Assembly: GCA_964463985.1 (NCBI GenBank)
Contig: CAYXEK010000082.1
Location: 1-15,825, forward strand
Source of the DNA: JAXGPF01 sp964463985
Lineage (GTDB): Bacteria > Verrucomicrobiota > Kiritimatiellia > JAAZAB01
DNA: 15,825 nucleotides
Direction: 5' to 3'
The notes below the pieces were generated by a model. The model had not been told where the DNA came from and searched no databases. It worked only from the letters and a program-made list of their open reading frames with translations. Shown here piece by piece: positions 7,762-15,237 of the stretch. The translations under genes were made by a program, and so were the position numbers. The number at the start of each line of letters is the position of its first letter. Within the stretch, counting starts at the first letter, position 1.

Positions 7762-9234
7762 TCAGTCCAGTCCCATTCGTACAAATTGTTCGGATGGAGC
7801 GTCATGTTCCCGCAACAAATCAGCCAGCATCTTCTGCATGTGCGACTCCAAATCGTCATCGCGCACCGGGTGCGCCTGCCCCGGATCGGCATTGAGATCG
7901 AACAGCATTGTTCCAAATTCGCGCCGGGCCGGCCCTTTGGCGCGCGCGCCGGATGCGTCAATCTTCATTACCGGACATTTCTTGCTGAACGGAAGGGGTC
8001 CGCAGGCCTGCATGGTGCTTAATTCATCCAGGCTGAACGGCGCCTTCATGTGGGCGGGCATGAGGGTGTAATTGTAAAGCGGAGTGTTGTCGGGGTTTGC
8101 CGGGGCGCGCATGTAAACAAACCGCCCGTCCGTGCAATTCACATGGCCGCCGTGGTGCCCGAACAGGGCGGCCGTCCGCACCGGCCGGTCGCCGGCGATG
8201 GCGCCGGCCAGGTTCCTGCCGCGCATGTCGGGCGCCGGCGCCAGGTTGAAATAATCCAGCAAAGTGGGCGCAAGGTCAATGTTCTGCACCAGGCTTTCCC
8301 GGCGGACATTGGCCGCGGCGGAACGCGGATCCCAGATGAACAATGGAATCCGCGCCACCTCGTTGTAATGCGGCATGCGGACCTTGCCCCACCAGTCATG
8401 CTCGCCCAGCAGAAAACCATGATCGGTGTTGACGATCAGCATGGTGTCGCTCCACAAGCCATGCCGATCGAAGGCGTCGAGCACCCGGCCCAGGTAATGA
8501 TCGCACATGCTGACCAGCGCCGCGTTCAGGAACCGGTAATGACGGGTCAATTCCGGCTGTTCGCCGGCGCGGGCGTACTGCGGCCAGTCATTGAGGATTT
8601 TTTTGAAATCGTGATCGTAAAGCTGCTGGAAACGCTCGGGCACGAAATACGGCTCGTGCGGATCGAACGTTTCGATCTGCAGGAACCAGTTGTCATGGCG
8701 GCGGTTGCGTTCAATAAAATCGAGACCCATGGCAACCGTCCGCGGCTGGGGCAGGTCTTGCTCGCCCGGCATGTGGCGCCGGTTGATCCAGTCCTGATCC
8801 ACGGCCCTGCCGCGGCGGTCGGGATTGGGATGCGGTCCTGGCGGCGTGTTCAAATCGCCGATCCAGGGATCGCCTTCCTGGCCGCGGGATAATTCCCAGG
8901 TGGCATACTTGGTATGGTAGTTGGCGCCGCCTTCTTCCCAGTAATGGTAATGGTCGCTGACCAGGTGGCTGTGGATTCCGTTTTGCTTGAGGATTTCCGG
9001 CATGGAATCGTCAAACGGCTCCAGCGGTCCCCAGCAACGGTGCAGGAAATTATAACGGCCGGTATGCAAATCCCGCCGGGCGGGCATGCAGGCCATGCTG
9101 CCGATGTAGCAATTGTCGAACACCACGGTTTTTTCGGCCAACCGCGCGAAATTCGGCGCATGCACCCAATCGCACCCGTAAGGCGGCAGCATGTGCCGGT
9201 TCAGGGAATCATACATCAGCATTACGGCTTTCAT
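7762..9234 (-). CDS. Formylglycine-dependent sulfatase (family S1), cytoplasmic
   Basis: This 490-residue protein should hydrolyse sulfate esters, probably on a sugar. C49-M-P-A-R53 is the Cys-type formylglycine motif (C-x-P-x-R), which needs a maturase acting on the nascent chain. Calcium and active-site residues are visible as D9 (MLMYDSLNRH), H193 (FDPHEPY), D271-H272 (NTDHGF) and K284 (WWGK). The N-terminus starts directly with the first core strand and has no signal peptide. The gene begins 6 nt after the stop of the SGSH-like sulfatase and is the last of the operon. A single N-terminal Asp replaces the usual DD pair, which also occurs in other sulfatase subgroups. The substrate is unknown. 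The fucosidase neighbour suggests a sulfated fucose-containing glycan. Confidence 0.93.
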   Translation of the reverse strand: MKAVMLMYDSLNRHMLPPYGCDWVHAPNFARLAEKTVVFDNCYIGSMACMPARRDLHTGRYNFLHRCWGPLEPFDDSMPEILKQNGIHSHLVSDHYHYWEEGGANYHTKYATWELSRGQEGDPWIGDLNTPPGPHPNPDRRGRAVDQDWINRRHMPGEQDLPQPRTVAMGLDFIERNRRHDNWFLQIETFDPHEPYFVPERFQQLYDHDFKKILNDWPQYARAGEQPELTRHYRFLNAALVSMCDHYLGRVLDAFDRHGLWSDTMLIVNTDHGFLLGEHDWWGKVRMPHYNEVARIPLFIWDPRSAAANVRRESLVQNIDLAPTLLDYFNLAPAPDMRGRNLAGAIAGDRPVRTAALFGHHGGHVNCTDGRFVYMRAPANPDNTPLYNYTLMPAHMKAPFSLDELSTMQACGPLPFSKKCPVMKIDASGARAKGPARREFGTMLFDLNADPGQAHPVRDDDLESHMQKMLADLLREHDAPSEQFVRMGLD

Positions 9235-9240
9235 CTCAAA

Positions 9241-10584
9241 TCACTCGTAAGTCCATTTATGCAGCCAGGGATCATCCGTGTCCGCCTGGAACTGCTTGAT
9301 TTTGGCGATAAAATCCTCCACCAGCGCTTGGGACCCGGGCAGACCGGCGAGATTATTAATTTCGTCCGGATCATTCTCCAAATCATACAGTTCGAAACGC
9401 GGCCGGCGCAGGTAATTTTCAACCGGGCGCGCGCCGCATTGCGCGGCCCCGGCCCGCAACGCCGCCTGCCATGACGCCGCGTTCCAGAGATCGCTGGCAA
9501 AGGGATAATCCAGTTTCCAGGCGATGTTCCAGATGAACTTATGGCGCCGGGTGCGCACCGCGCGCATCGGATAATACCCGGTGATGCCGTGAAAAGAATG
9601 AGCGGCGTATATCTCGCCGCGCCAATCCTCCGGGTTTTCCACGTCAACGATCCGCGCAAAGGACTGCCCGAAAAATTGTTCCGGATTTTCATGCAGCCCG
9701 GCGAATTCCAGGATGGTGGGCGTCAGGTCGGCCCAGGTAACCAGGCCCGCGCACACCCCGCCGCGTGTTTGATGCAACGGACTGCGGACGATGCAGGGCA
9801 GGCGCATGCCGGGATCATACAGCGTGGTTTTGGCCTGCGGAAAAGCGGCGCCATTGTCGGAGACGTAGATCAGCACGGTGTTTTCGTACTTTCCGGCTTC
9901 CCGTAAAACATCCACAAGCCGCCCCACCCCGCGGTCCAGCCGCGAGATTGACTGGTAATATTGCGCCAGCTCCGCGCGCGCCGCGGGAGTGTCGTTCAAA
10001 AAAGAAGGAACTATGACTTCGGCCGGATCGTATTCAAGCTCCTGGTCGCCGGCAAAGGATTTTTCCGGGTTGCCGAAATTGTCGGGACGCAGCGGATGAT
10101 TTTTTAGCGCCGACTTGCGGTGCGGATTTTTCGAACACCAGTAAAGGAAAAACGGCTCCGCGCCACGCACAAATTCGCGGCAATTCTCCGACATCCGCAC
10201 ATCGTCTCGGTCGGCGTCTGCGGCGTTGAAATCAAACGGGAAAAGCGATTCCGGCGCGTAATGTTTCTTGCCGGCGCGCCCGGTGCGGTAACCGCCCTGC
10301 CGGAGCATGGCCGGCAAAGTCCGGATGCCGTCGAAACAGGAAAAATGATTCTTGGCGTGGGTCAGCCCGTACGTGCCGGTGGTATGGTTCTGCAGCCCGG
10401 TGAGGATCACGGCGCGGCTGGGCGAGCAGGAAGCGGAAGTGCAGAAACTGTTGTCGAATCGGACGCCATCCCGCGCCAGGGCGTCCAGGTTGGGAGTTTT
10501 GATGGCGGGGTTGCCGTAACATCCCAGCGCTTCCCGGCCATGATCATCCGCCACCATTAAAACTATGTTCGGCCGTTTTTGCAT
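9241..10584 (-). CDS. Sulfatase resembling N-sulfoglucosamine sulfohydrolase (SGSH type)
   Basis: The protein has 447 residues. The start is ATG 10584, preceded by GAAGGA with 5 nt spacing. The open frame runs further upstream, but that part is the shadow of the GH29 gene. Motifs: VADD (11-14), C53-S-P-S-R57 (formylglycine), GKKHYAPESLFPFDF (105-119), H155, SDNGAAFP (242-249, with D243 and N244), and a C-terminus with RPRFELYDLENDPDE and TDDPWLHKW. From memory these segments follow human heparan N-sulfatase closely (GKKH, PFDF, NTPAARA, LTPTIL, YPMR, HDPW), so it belongs near that subfamily. An O-sulfated sugar substrate remains possible. There is no signal peptide. It overlaps the end of the GH29 gene by 22 nt, which implies translational coupling. 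Confidence 0.92.
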   Translation of the reverse strand: MQKRPNIVLMVADDHGREALGCYGNPAIKTPNLDALARDGVRFDNSFCTSASCSPSRAVILTGLQNHTTGTYGLTHAKNHFSCFDGIRTLPAMLRQGGYRTGRAGKKHYAPESLFPFDFNAADADRDDVRMSENCREFVRGAEPFFLYWCSKNPHRKSALKNHPLRPDNFGNPEKSFAGDQELEYDPAEVIVPSFLNDTPAARAELAQYYQSISRLDRGVGRLVDVLREAGKYENTVLIYVSDNGAAFPQAKTTLYDPGMRLPCIVRSPLHQTRGGVCAGLVTWADLTPTILEFAGLHENPEQFFGQSFARIVDVENPEDWRGEIYAAHSFHGITGYYPMRAVRTRRHKFIWNIAWKLDYPFASDLWNAASWQAALRAGAAQCGARPVENYLRRPRFELYDLENDPDEINNLAGLPGSQALVEDFIAKIKQFQADTDDPWLHKWTYE

Positions 10585-11636
10585 GGAAATCCTTCCCGGC
10601 AGATGCGCTCGCCTACCCGGCGCAACACGATCTCGTCTTCCGGGTCCAGCCGGCCGTCCGGCAGCGGCCCGGTGTTCAGCAGCAGGTTGCAGCCATTCTG
10701 CGCGGCCGACGCCAGTTTTTCCCAGACTTGCCCGGCAGCCAGATGCTGTCCGGCTTTTTCGCGCATGTAGCCCCAACTGCCGGGACACATGGTGGTGCAG
10801 ATTTCGACGATTTTTCCGGGCGCTTCGCCCATCCGCCCGCGCTTCCGGACGTCGGCGTCCCGCCCCGGCACATTGTGTTCCGGAGCGAAATAATCCTCCG
10901 TACCGGTCACGCCCTGTTTGTAAGCCACCAGCGTCTGCGGTTGCAGGCGGCGGATATGATCGTAGAGTTCCTGGCAGCGGAACAACCCGGCGTCTCCGCT
11001 CAATGGCACGGCAATCCCGTCCAACCAGATGGAGGCCACCGGTCCGTATTGGGTCAGCAGTTCCGTTATCTGCCCCCGCATGAAATCCAGGTAGAGATTG
11101 AGATCGTGCGCAGCCCCGGCGGCATATGATGGTTCTGGCGGATCGTATTGGGGCCGGGCGGACCCGCCCCATTGATCGTTGTTGGGCGCGTGGGGATGCC
11201 GCCAGTCGCGCCCATGCGAATAGTACAGGCAGAGGCCCAAGCCGTATTTCGCGCAGGCCGCGGCCAGTTCGCCCGCCAGGTCGCGCCCGCAAGGCGCATT
11301 CAGCGAGTTGAAATCCGTGTGCCGGGTTTTGAAAAGACAGAAGGAATCGTGATGGCGGGTGGTGAGGTTGATGTATCGCATGCCGCAATCCGCGGCGAAC
11401 CGGGCGATATATTCGGCGTCGAATTTTTCGGCAGTGAATTGCCCGGCCAGTTTGGCATATTCGGCCACCGGAATTTTTTCCCGGAACTGCAGCCATTCAT
11501 GCCGGCCCGGCAGCGAATACAACCCGTAATGCAAAAATAATCCGTAACGCGCGTTCCGGAACCAGGTCTGCGCCGCCCGGCGCGGATTCGCCGCGTACTC
11601 ATCCTGATATTCCCGCAAATATTCCGGCGCTTGCAT
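10563..11636 (-). CDS. GH29 alpha-L-fucosidase-type glycoside hydrolase, catalytic domain only
   Basis: The protein has 357 residues from ATG 11636. The frame also opens at a TTG at 11675, which I think is less likely. Family 29 features: WFRNARYGLFLHYGLYS (25-41), the active-site TTRHHDSF (92-99, H95 H96), IWLDG (203-207) with D206 as the expected retaining nucleophile, DYFAPEHNVP (248-257) with E253 a possible acid/base, and NLLLNTGPLPDGRL (317-330). GH29 enzymes release alpha-linked L-fucose. Many have a C-terminal beta-sandwich; this one stops at the end of the barrel. There is no signal peptide, so a cytoplasmic oligosaccharide substrate is likely. It lies between the esterase and the two sulfatases, consistent with joint removal of acyl, fucosyl and sulfate groups. 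Confidence 0.9.
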   Translation of the reverse strand: MQAPEYLREYQDEYAANPRRAAQTWFRNARYGLFLHYGLYSLPGRHEWLQFREKIPVAEYAKLAGQFTAEKFDAEYIARFAADCGMRYINLTTRHHDSFCLFKTRHTDFNSLNAPCGRDLAGELAAACAKYGLGLCLYYSHGRDWRHPHAPNNDQWGGSARPQYDPPEPSYAAGAAHDLNLYLDFMRGQITELLTQYGPVASIWLDGIAVPLSGDAGLFRCQELYDHIRRLQPQTLVAYKQGVTGTEDYFAPEHNVPGRDADVRKRGRMGEAPGKIVEICTTMCPGSWGYMREKAGQHLAAGQVWEKLASAAQNGCNLLLNTGPLPDGRLDPEDEIVLRRVGERICREGFPCKNGRT

Positions 11637-11649
11637 AAAAACATCGCTT

Positions 11650-11739
11650 TCATGGCGCGGAGCTTTTGTCCGCAATCAACAAATACCCCAATGCGGCCGC
11701 GCCGGCAACTAAATTTGATTGATGATCCCGCAGACTCAT
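11650..11739 (-). CDS. Candidate small ORF (29 codons) with one hydrophobic segment
   Basis: The ATG shares one base with the TGA of the esterase gene (TGATG), and the ORF ends 13 nt before the GH29 ATG. It therefore fills most of the 102-nt gap between these operon genes. The peptide begins MSLRDHQSN, continues with a hydrophobic stretch VAGAAALGYLLIA and ends ADKSSAP. A Shine-Dalgarno is not evident, so translation would depend on coupling to the esterase. I do not recognise it. It may be a small membrane peptide, a coupling leader for GH29, or chance. Confidence 0.3.
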   Translation of the reverse strand: MSLRDHQSNLVAGAAALGYLLIADKSSAP

Positions 11740-13616
11740 CACAATTTTTTCACGCGCTGCAGGCTGCCGTCCTGCCCGAACTTGCGGTAAACTCCCGCGG
11801 TCCAGTCAAACGCCTTGTCCACCCGGCCGACCAGGGTGATGGGCCGCGGAAACAGCAATGCCAGGTTCTGCGGCAGGTCGCCGATCCGCAAAATGCCGGG
11901 CAACTCGGGCGTGTCGGGCTGCGCATGGCTGGCCGGCACATCCGCCAGAATCACTCCGGCGATTTCCGGATCGAGCAAGGCCGCGTAAAGCGCCAGCACG
12001 GCGGTCCGGCCTTCGCCGTAAAGCGTGATCGGACCGGCAAACGGCTGCTGCCGGACGATTTTGATGCCATCCAGCAAGTCCGACACCTGACGCTCGGGCA
12101 AGGACTGGCCCAGCAGCGGATAACTGCGCCGTAGGGTCCAGAGATAGCCCGGGCCGACCGAAGTCGCCGCGCTGTTGCGGACTTCCACGCAGGCGGTGGC
12201 ATGATTTGCGGTAAGCGCCATCGGCCGGCCGGCGCCGAAATGCCCGGAACGCAGGGATTCCGGCAAGGCAAACGCGACCACCGGAATGCGCGCGGCGCCG
12301 CCGGGGCAGCCTGTCCGCACCCGCAGTTCCAGATTGTCCGCGGTCCGGAAAACATGGCTGGTGAATTTGATGCCCGCGCCGCTTTCGCCGTCCGCGCGGC
12401 ACTCGACCAGCTCCGGGCGGGCCGGGAAAGCGATGTTGCGGAATGTCAATTGCCGCATCTTTTTAATGGTTTCCCGCTGCCAGGCCGACCATTGCTTCCG
12501 GGCGACCAACACCGGCGGCGGCGCCTTGAACGGCAGCAATTCGTCCGCCCGGCGCATGTTGTCGCGTTGCGGCGGCTTGCCGTTGAACACGCGCAAAATC
12601 CTCTCCGATTCTACCCGGCCGGTCACGTCTTCGGTCACTGGACGCGGATCGTCTTTCAGGTGGCGGTTGAACCACTCGAAAATGGCGCGCCGCTGCCTGG
12701 GCGTGTAGCCGTGCGGGGCCATATCCTCCGCCAGCGCCACCTTGTCCGCCGCCCCCAGCCGGGCGTACTGATGCTTGATCCGCAAATACACGTCCCGGAA
12801 AGCGTAAGGACGCCAGAGCAGGTCTTCGGTGCAGGACGCTATCAGCAACGGCCGCGGCGCGATCAAGGCGCCGATATCCGGCATGCACCACTGGTAATAA
12901 TTTATCCAGAAAGCGCAGTCGCAATGGCCGTCCGTGGCGCGGTCGGCGATCAATTGCCCGATGCTGCCGGTCTGGCATGATGGCGCCGCGCACCGCACCC
13001 GCTCGTCCGCCGCGGCCAGGAACCAGGACATCGCGCCGCCGCCGGAATTGCCGGTAACGCCCAGACGCGCGGGATCAACGTCCCGGCGCGCGCTCAGGTA
13101 ATCCAGCGCGCGCATGGCATTCCACACTTCCATGCCGGCGGGAGTGTATCCGCGGCTGATCCAGTCCCAGCGCCCCATGTGATGTGTGCCATGGTGGACG
13201 CCCTGCGCTTCGCCGAGTTGGATCGGATCCAGGATCAGCGCCACATATCCATGCTGGGCGAACCAGCGCGGATGAGCCTGGTAGATCGGGCTGGCCTTGC
13301 CGATGGAATGCCCGCACAAGTACAGCACGGCCGGCAGCCGGCCGGCGATTTTTTCCGGCCGGTAAAGATTGCCCGGCACATACGCCCCCGGCAGGCTCTG
13401 GAAATGGATTTTCTCGATGACATATCCTGGACGCTTCAAACAGCCGGTGACCACGGCCTTGAGCGGCGCGCGTTGCGGCAGCGGCAGGAGCCCCAGCATT
13501 GCCATCCATTGTGCGCGGCGCACGGCCAGGCTGCGTTTCCACAACGCCGCATCCGCCGGATTGATCAACGACGCGGACGAAACCCGCAGCGCCTGATTTT
13601 TGATGGATTGATACAT
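11739..13616 (-). CDS. Alpha/beta-hydrolase, acetyl-xylan-esterase-like, with degenerate second domain
   Basis: The protein has 625 residues from ATG 13616, preceded by GGAGG at a good distance. The TTG at 13628 in the same frame lies at the Shine-Dalgarno itself and is rejected. Domain 1 (about 60-325) is an acetyl xylan esterase/CE7-like alpha/beta-hydrolase: VLYLCGHS (97-104), GYVALILDPIQLGE, RLGVTGNSGGGAMSW with nucleophile S191, D265 in the ASCTEDLLW segment, and H302 in MAPHGYTP. Domain 2 (about 430-615) appears to repeat the fold (DLLDGIKIV, ITLYGEGRTAVLALYAALLDPEIAGVILADVP), but the elbow GxSxG reads GEGRT, so it has no Ser nucleophile. It has no signal peptide. As first gene of the operon, it probably deacylates the glycan that the fucosidase and sulfatases process. 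Confidence 0.85.
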   Translation of the reverse strand: MYQSIKNQALRVSSASLINPADAALWKRSLAVRRAQWMAMLGLLPLPQRAPLKAVVTGCLKRPGYVIEKIHFQSLPGAYVPGNLYRPEKIAGRLPAVLYLCGHSIGKASPIYQAHPRWFAQHGYVALILDPIQLGEAQGVHHGTHHMGRWDWISRGYTPAGMEVWNAMRALDYLSARRDVDPARLGVTGNSGGGAMSWFLAAADERVRCAAPSCQTGSIGQLIADRATDGHCDCAFWINYYQWCMPDIGALIAPRPLLIASCTEDLLWRPYAFRDVYLRIKHQYARLGAADKVALAEDMAPHGYTPRQRRAIFEWFNRHLKDDPRPVTEDVTGRVESERILRVFNGKPPQRDNMRRADELLPFKAPPPVLVARKQWSAWQRETIKKMRQLTFRNIAFPARPELVECRADGESGAGIKFTSHVFRTADNLELRVRTGCPGGAARIPVVAFALPESLRSGHFGAGRPMALTANHATACVEVRNSAATSVGPGYLWTLRRSYPLLGQSLPERQVSDLLDGIKIVRQQPFAGPITLYGEGRTAVLALYAALLDPEIAGVILADVPASHAQPDTPELPGILRIGDLPQNLALLFPRPITLVGRVDKAFDWTAGVYRKFGQDGSLQRVKKL

Positions 13617-13655
13617 TTCCGCCTCCAAAGGATGATGGGGTCAGTCAGTAGTTCT

Positions 13656-14699
13656 TTATATTTTAAGCAGTTCACTCTTTTTTGCCCACAGTGCCGACGA
13701 GTTTTTCATACGACTTTTATGCCGTCCTATCAATTGACTACAATACGCGCGGGCACCCATCTTCAACACGTCTCTGATCCAGTCTAACCGCATGGCGGTT
13801 TCCGAATGAATGGCTTCGGCAATAACCAGCTTGCGCTCATCATTACACGGCAAGCCAGCCAACTCTTGCACATCCAGATTGAACATTTTCAACCCCGCCG
13901 CCACTATTTGCCGCGCGCGCAACTCACCATGCGCCTGCATTTGCGATCCACCATATCCATCGGCAGTTTTTGCCGTTTTGGCTGCCAAATCTTCACCGCT
14001 TAATCTCAACAGCTTCTCGCGGAACTCCTGGCTGCCAAAATACCACCCACGACGAATGCTGCTCTGCAAACTTAATCCCAACTCTTTGACGTTTAACAAC
14101 CCAGCACGCCGGGGCTTGGATGCTTGCACCTGCATGGCCAGCCGTCCCAAATACTTCCGGCGGCCACTGGCGTTATCCGGCATGCCCACCACGCTCATCC
14201 CACGTTCCACGCTCAGCCATGCTGAACGACGTCCAGGCGGCATTACATATTCCCGCAAACTGCTCCACGGAAAATCTTCCAAGCACCCACCACGCTCAAC
14301 CAGACCGGCGCGCACGGGATTCAGATGTATATAGTCAATCAGGCATCTCAAATACATGGGATCTTTATCCTCGATCAGCAGCGCCTTGTAACGCCCTCCA
14401 AATACATGCCCCCATAATTTGTGCCGGGTATTGAAACGGCGGGTATATGTATTTTGCAACCAGCGCATGCCATCTACCAGGTTGGGTTCCGGAGTCTCCA
14501 GGGCTATGTGGTAATGATTCGGCAACAAAACGTACGCGTGCACAATGAAACCAGTCCGCCCACAGGCTTCCCCCAGCGTTGAGACAAAACGTTGGCGATC
14601 TTCATCGTCGCACACAATGGATTCACGCCGATCACCGCGCGCCATAACGTGGCTTGTCCGCCATAGCCTTGCGCGACGGCGGATATATTGCCCCCGCAT
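13656..14699 (-). CDS. REP-associated tyrosine transposase (Y1/HUH family), N-terminus disrupted
   Basis: The open frame encodes 347 residues. The HUH motif is PNHYH (60-64, H62 and H64), the catalytic Tyr is probably Y123 in LIDYIHLNPVRAG, and flanking conserved text is ALETPEPNLVDGMRWLQNTYTRRFN and GHVFGGRYKALLIE. The C-terminal part carries a helix-turn-helix-like WIRDVLKMGARAYCSQLIGR. RAYT enzymes nick and join single-stranded REP hairpins. The usual N-terminus (MARQHRIEYAGAIY) is present in another frame, from ATG 14724. It joins HVMARGDRRE exactly if the 31 nt at 14652-14682 are removed. The present ORF start at 14699 is thus a by-product of the insertion. The protein is likely inactive or translated from an internal start. 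A perfect TTGACA lies upstream at 14754-14759 with a poor -10. Confidence 0.85.
   Translation of the reverse strand: MRGQYIRRRARLWRTSHVMARGDRRESIVCDDEDRQRFVSTLGEACGRTGFIVHAYVLLPNHYHIALETPEPNLVDGMRWLQNTYTRRFNTRHKLWGHVFGGRYKALLIEDKDPMYLRCLIDYIHLNPVRAGLVERGGCLEDFPWSSLREYVMPPGRRSAWLSVERGMSVVGMPDNASGRRKYLGRLAMQVQASKPRRAGLLNVKELGLSLQSSIRRGWYFGSQEFREKLLRLSGEDLAAKTAKTADGYGGSQMQAHGELRARQIVAAGLKMFNLDVQELAGLPCNDERKLVIAEAIHSETAMRLDWIRDVLKMGARAYCSQLIGRHKSRMKNSSALWAKKSELLKI
14652..14682. repeat. 31-bp hairpin-forming insertion inside the transposase gene
   Basis: These 31 nt interrupt the conserved RAYT N-terminal motif between the codons for Tyr (14683-14685) and His (14649-14651) and shift the frame by one. 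Together with the next base they form an imperfect stem: arms 14657-14667 and 14673-14683 pair at 9 of 11 positions, including TCCGCC/GGCGGA, around a CTTGC loop. This is a compact palindromic repeat of REP type. I see no second copy in the window and no duplication of flanking bases. Confidence 0.7.
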
Positions 14700-14812
14700 A
14701 TTCTATTCTGTGTTGCCTGGCCATGCGCCAAATGTCGCATATCCACAATCTTTTGTCAACTCATATTTATATTTCTACTGACTGACCCCTAATTCCACTA
14801 ACTCCGAAATGT

Positions 14813-15214
14813 CTATATCGCCTTGATCTTCGAGTAGAAGACGTGGCCGAAGATTCCAACGAATACTACGGACGCAACAAGAAGGATGCCTTTCACAGGC
14901 TGATACAATGTAATTCTGTCAAAAACAAATGGCAACGCCATACACAGGGCGTAGACCAACCAAAACATACGTGAGAATATCCGCATCTCTGACATCCTTG
15001 CCTTCATAGCTCGATAGTAGTTGTACAATCCTGCGGATGCGATCCCTGCGAGGAGATAACCAATAGTCACGGCATGCTGCCCCGATACTCTCCCTTGGTA
15101 TACGATGACGATATCTTCACTCGCAATCGTCAATGATCCCAGGAATCCCATCACTAAGAAGACAAGCCACATCTCCTCACGCGGAATCTGAGTGTTCCTG
15201 TCCTGAATATCCAT
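14813..15214 (-). CDS. Small four-helix membrane protein, candidate immunity protein
   Basis: The protein has 133 residues. Four hydrophobic segments are visible: about 15-33 (MWLVFLVMGFLGSLTI), 47-67, 83-98 (MFWLVYALCMALPFVF) and 108-127 (ILLVASVVFVGIFGHVF), with a basic loop after the second (RAMKARMSEMR). I recognise no family. The ATG at 15214 is 23 nt after the stop of the Rhs-type gene, in the same direction, so the two are probably cotranscribed. Base composition is visibly less GC-rich than in the catabolic genes. A small gene directly after an Rhs toxin tail is typically its immunity gene, but that role is inferred from position only. The Shine-Dalgarno is weak. Confidence 0.7.
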   Translation of the reverse strand: MDIQDRNTQIPREEMWLVFLVMGFLGSLTIASEDIVIVYQGRVSGQHAVTIGYLLAGIASAGLYNYYRAMKARMSEMRIFSRMFWLVYALCMALPFVFDRITLYQPVKGILLVASVVFVGIFGHVFYSKIKAI

Positions 15215-15237
15215 GTGAACTACTTTCGCGGAGAGAA

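Larger units (their letters stand above)
13637..14789 (-). mobile_element. RAYT transposase unit bounded by 15-bp perfect inverted repeats
   Basis: GGGGTCAGTCAGTAG at 13637-13651 is repeated exactly in inverted orientation at 14775-14789, enclosing a single transposase gene. Ends starting GGGGTCAG are, from general experience, common beside REP-associated transposases. No clear target-site duplication is seen. The left end lies just 10 nt upstream of the esterase Shine-Dalgarno, and the right end is 23 nt from the stop of the small membrane protein gene. The unit therefore occupies the whole junction between the Rhs region and the catabolic operon. Confidence 0.75.

Noticed and set aside
8050..8892. 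280-codon plus-strand open frame
   Set aside because: It is the complement of the distal sulfatase gene, with Arg/His/Gln-rich low-sense translation.
10585..11496. Upstream extension of the SGSH-like sulfatase reading frame (about 304 residues, making 751 in all)
   Set aside because: It lies antiphase to the GH29 gene, has no sulfatase or other domain sense, and ATG 10584 has a good Shine-Dalgarno and begins at the first sulfatase strand.
13617..13628. TTG start of the esterase gene
   Set aside because: These bases contain the GGAGG ribosome binding site of the ATG at 13616.
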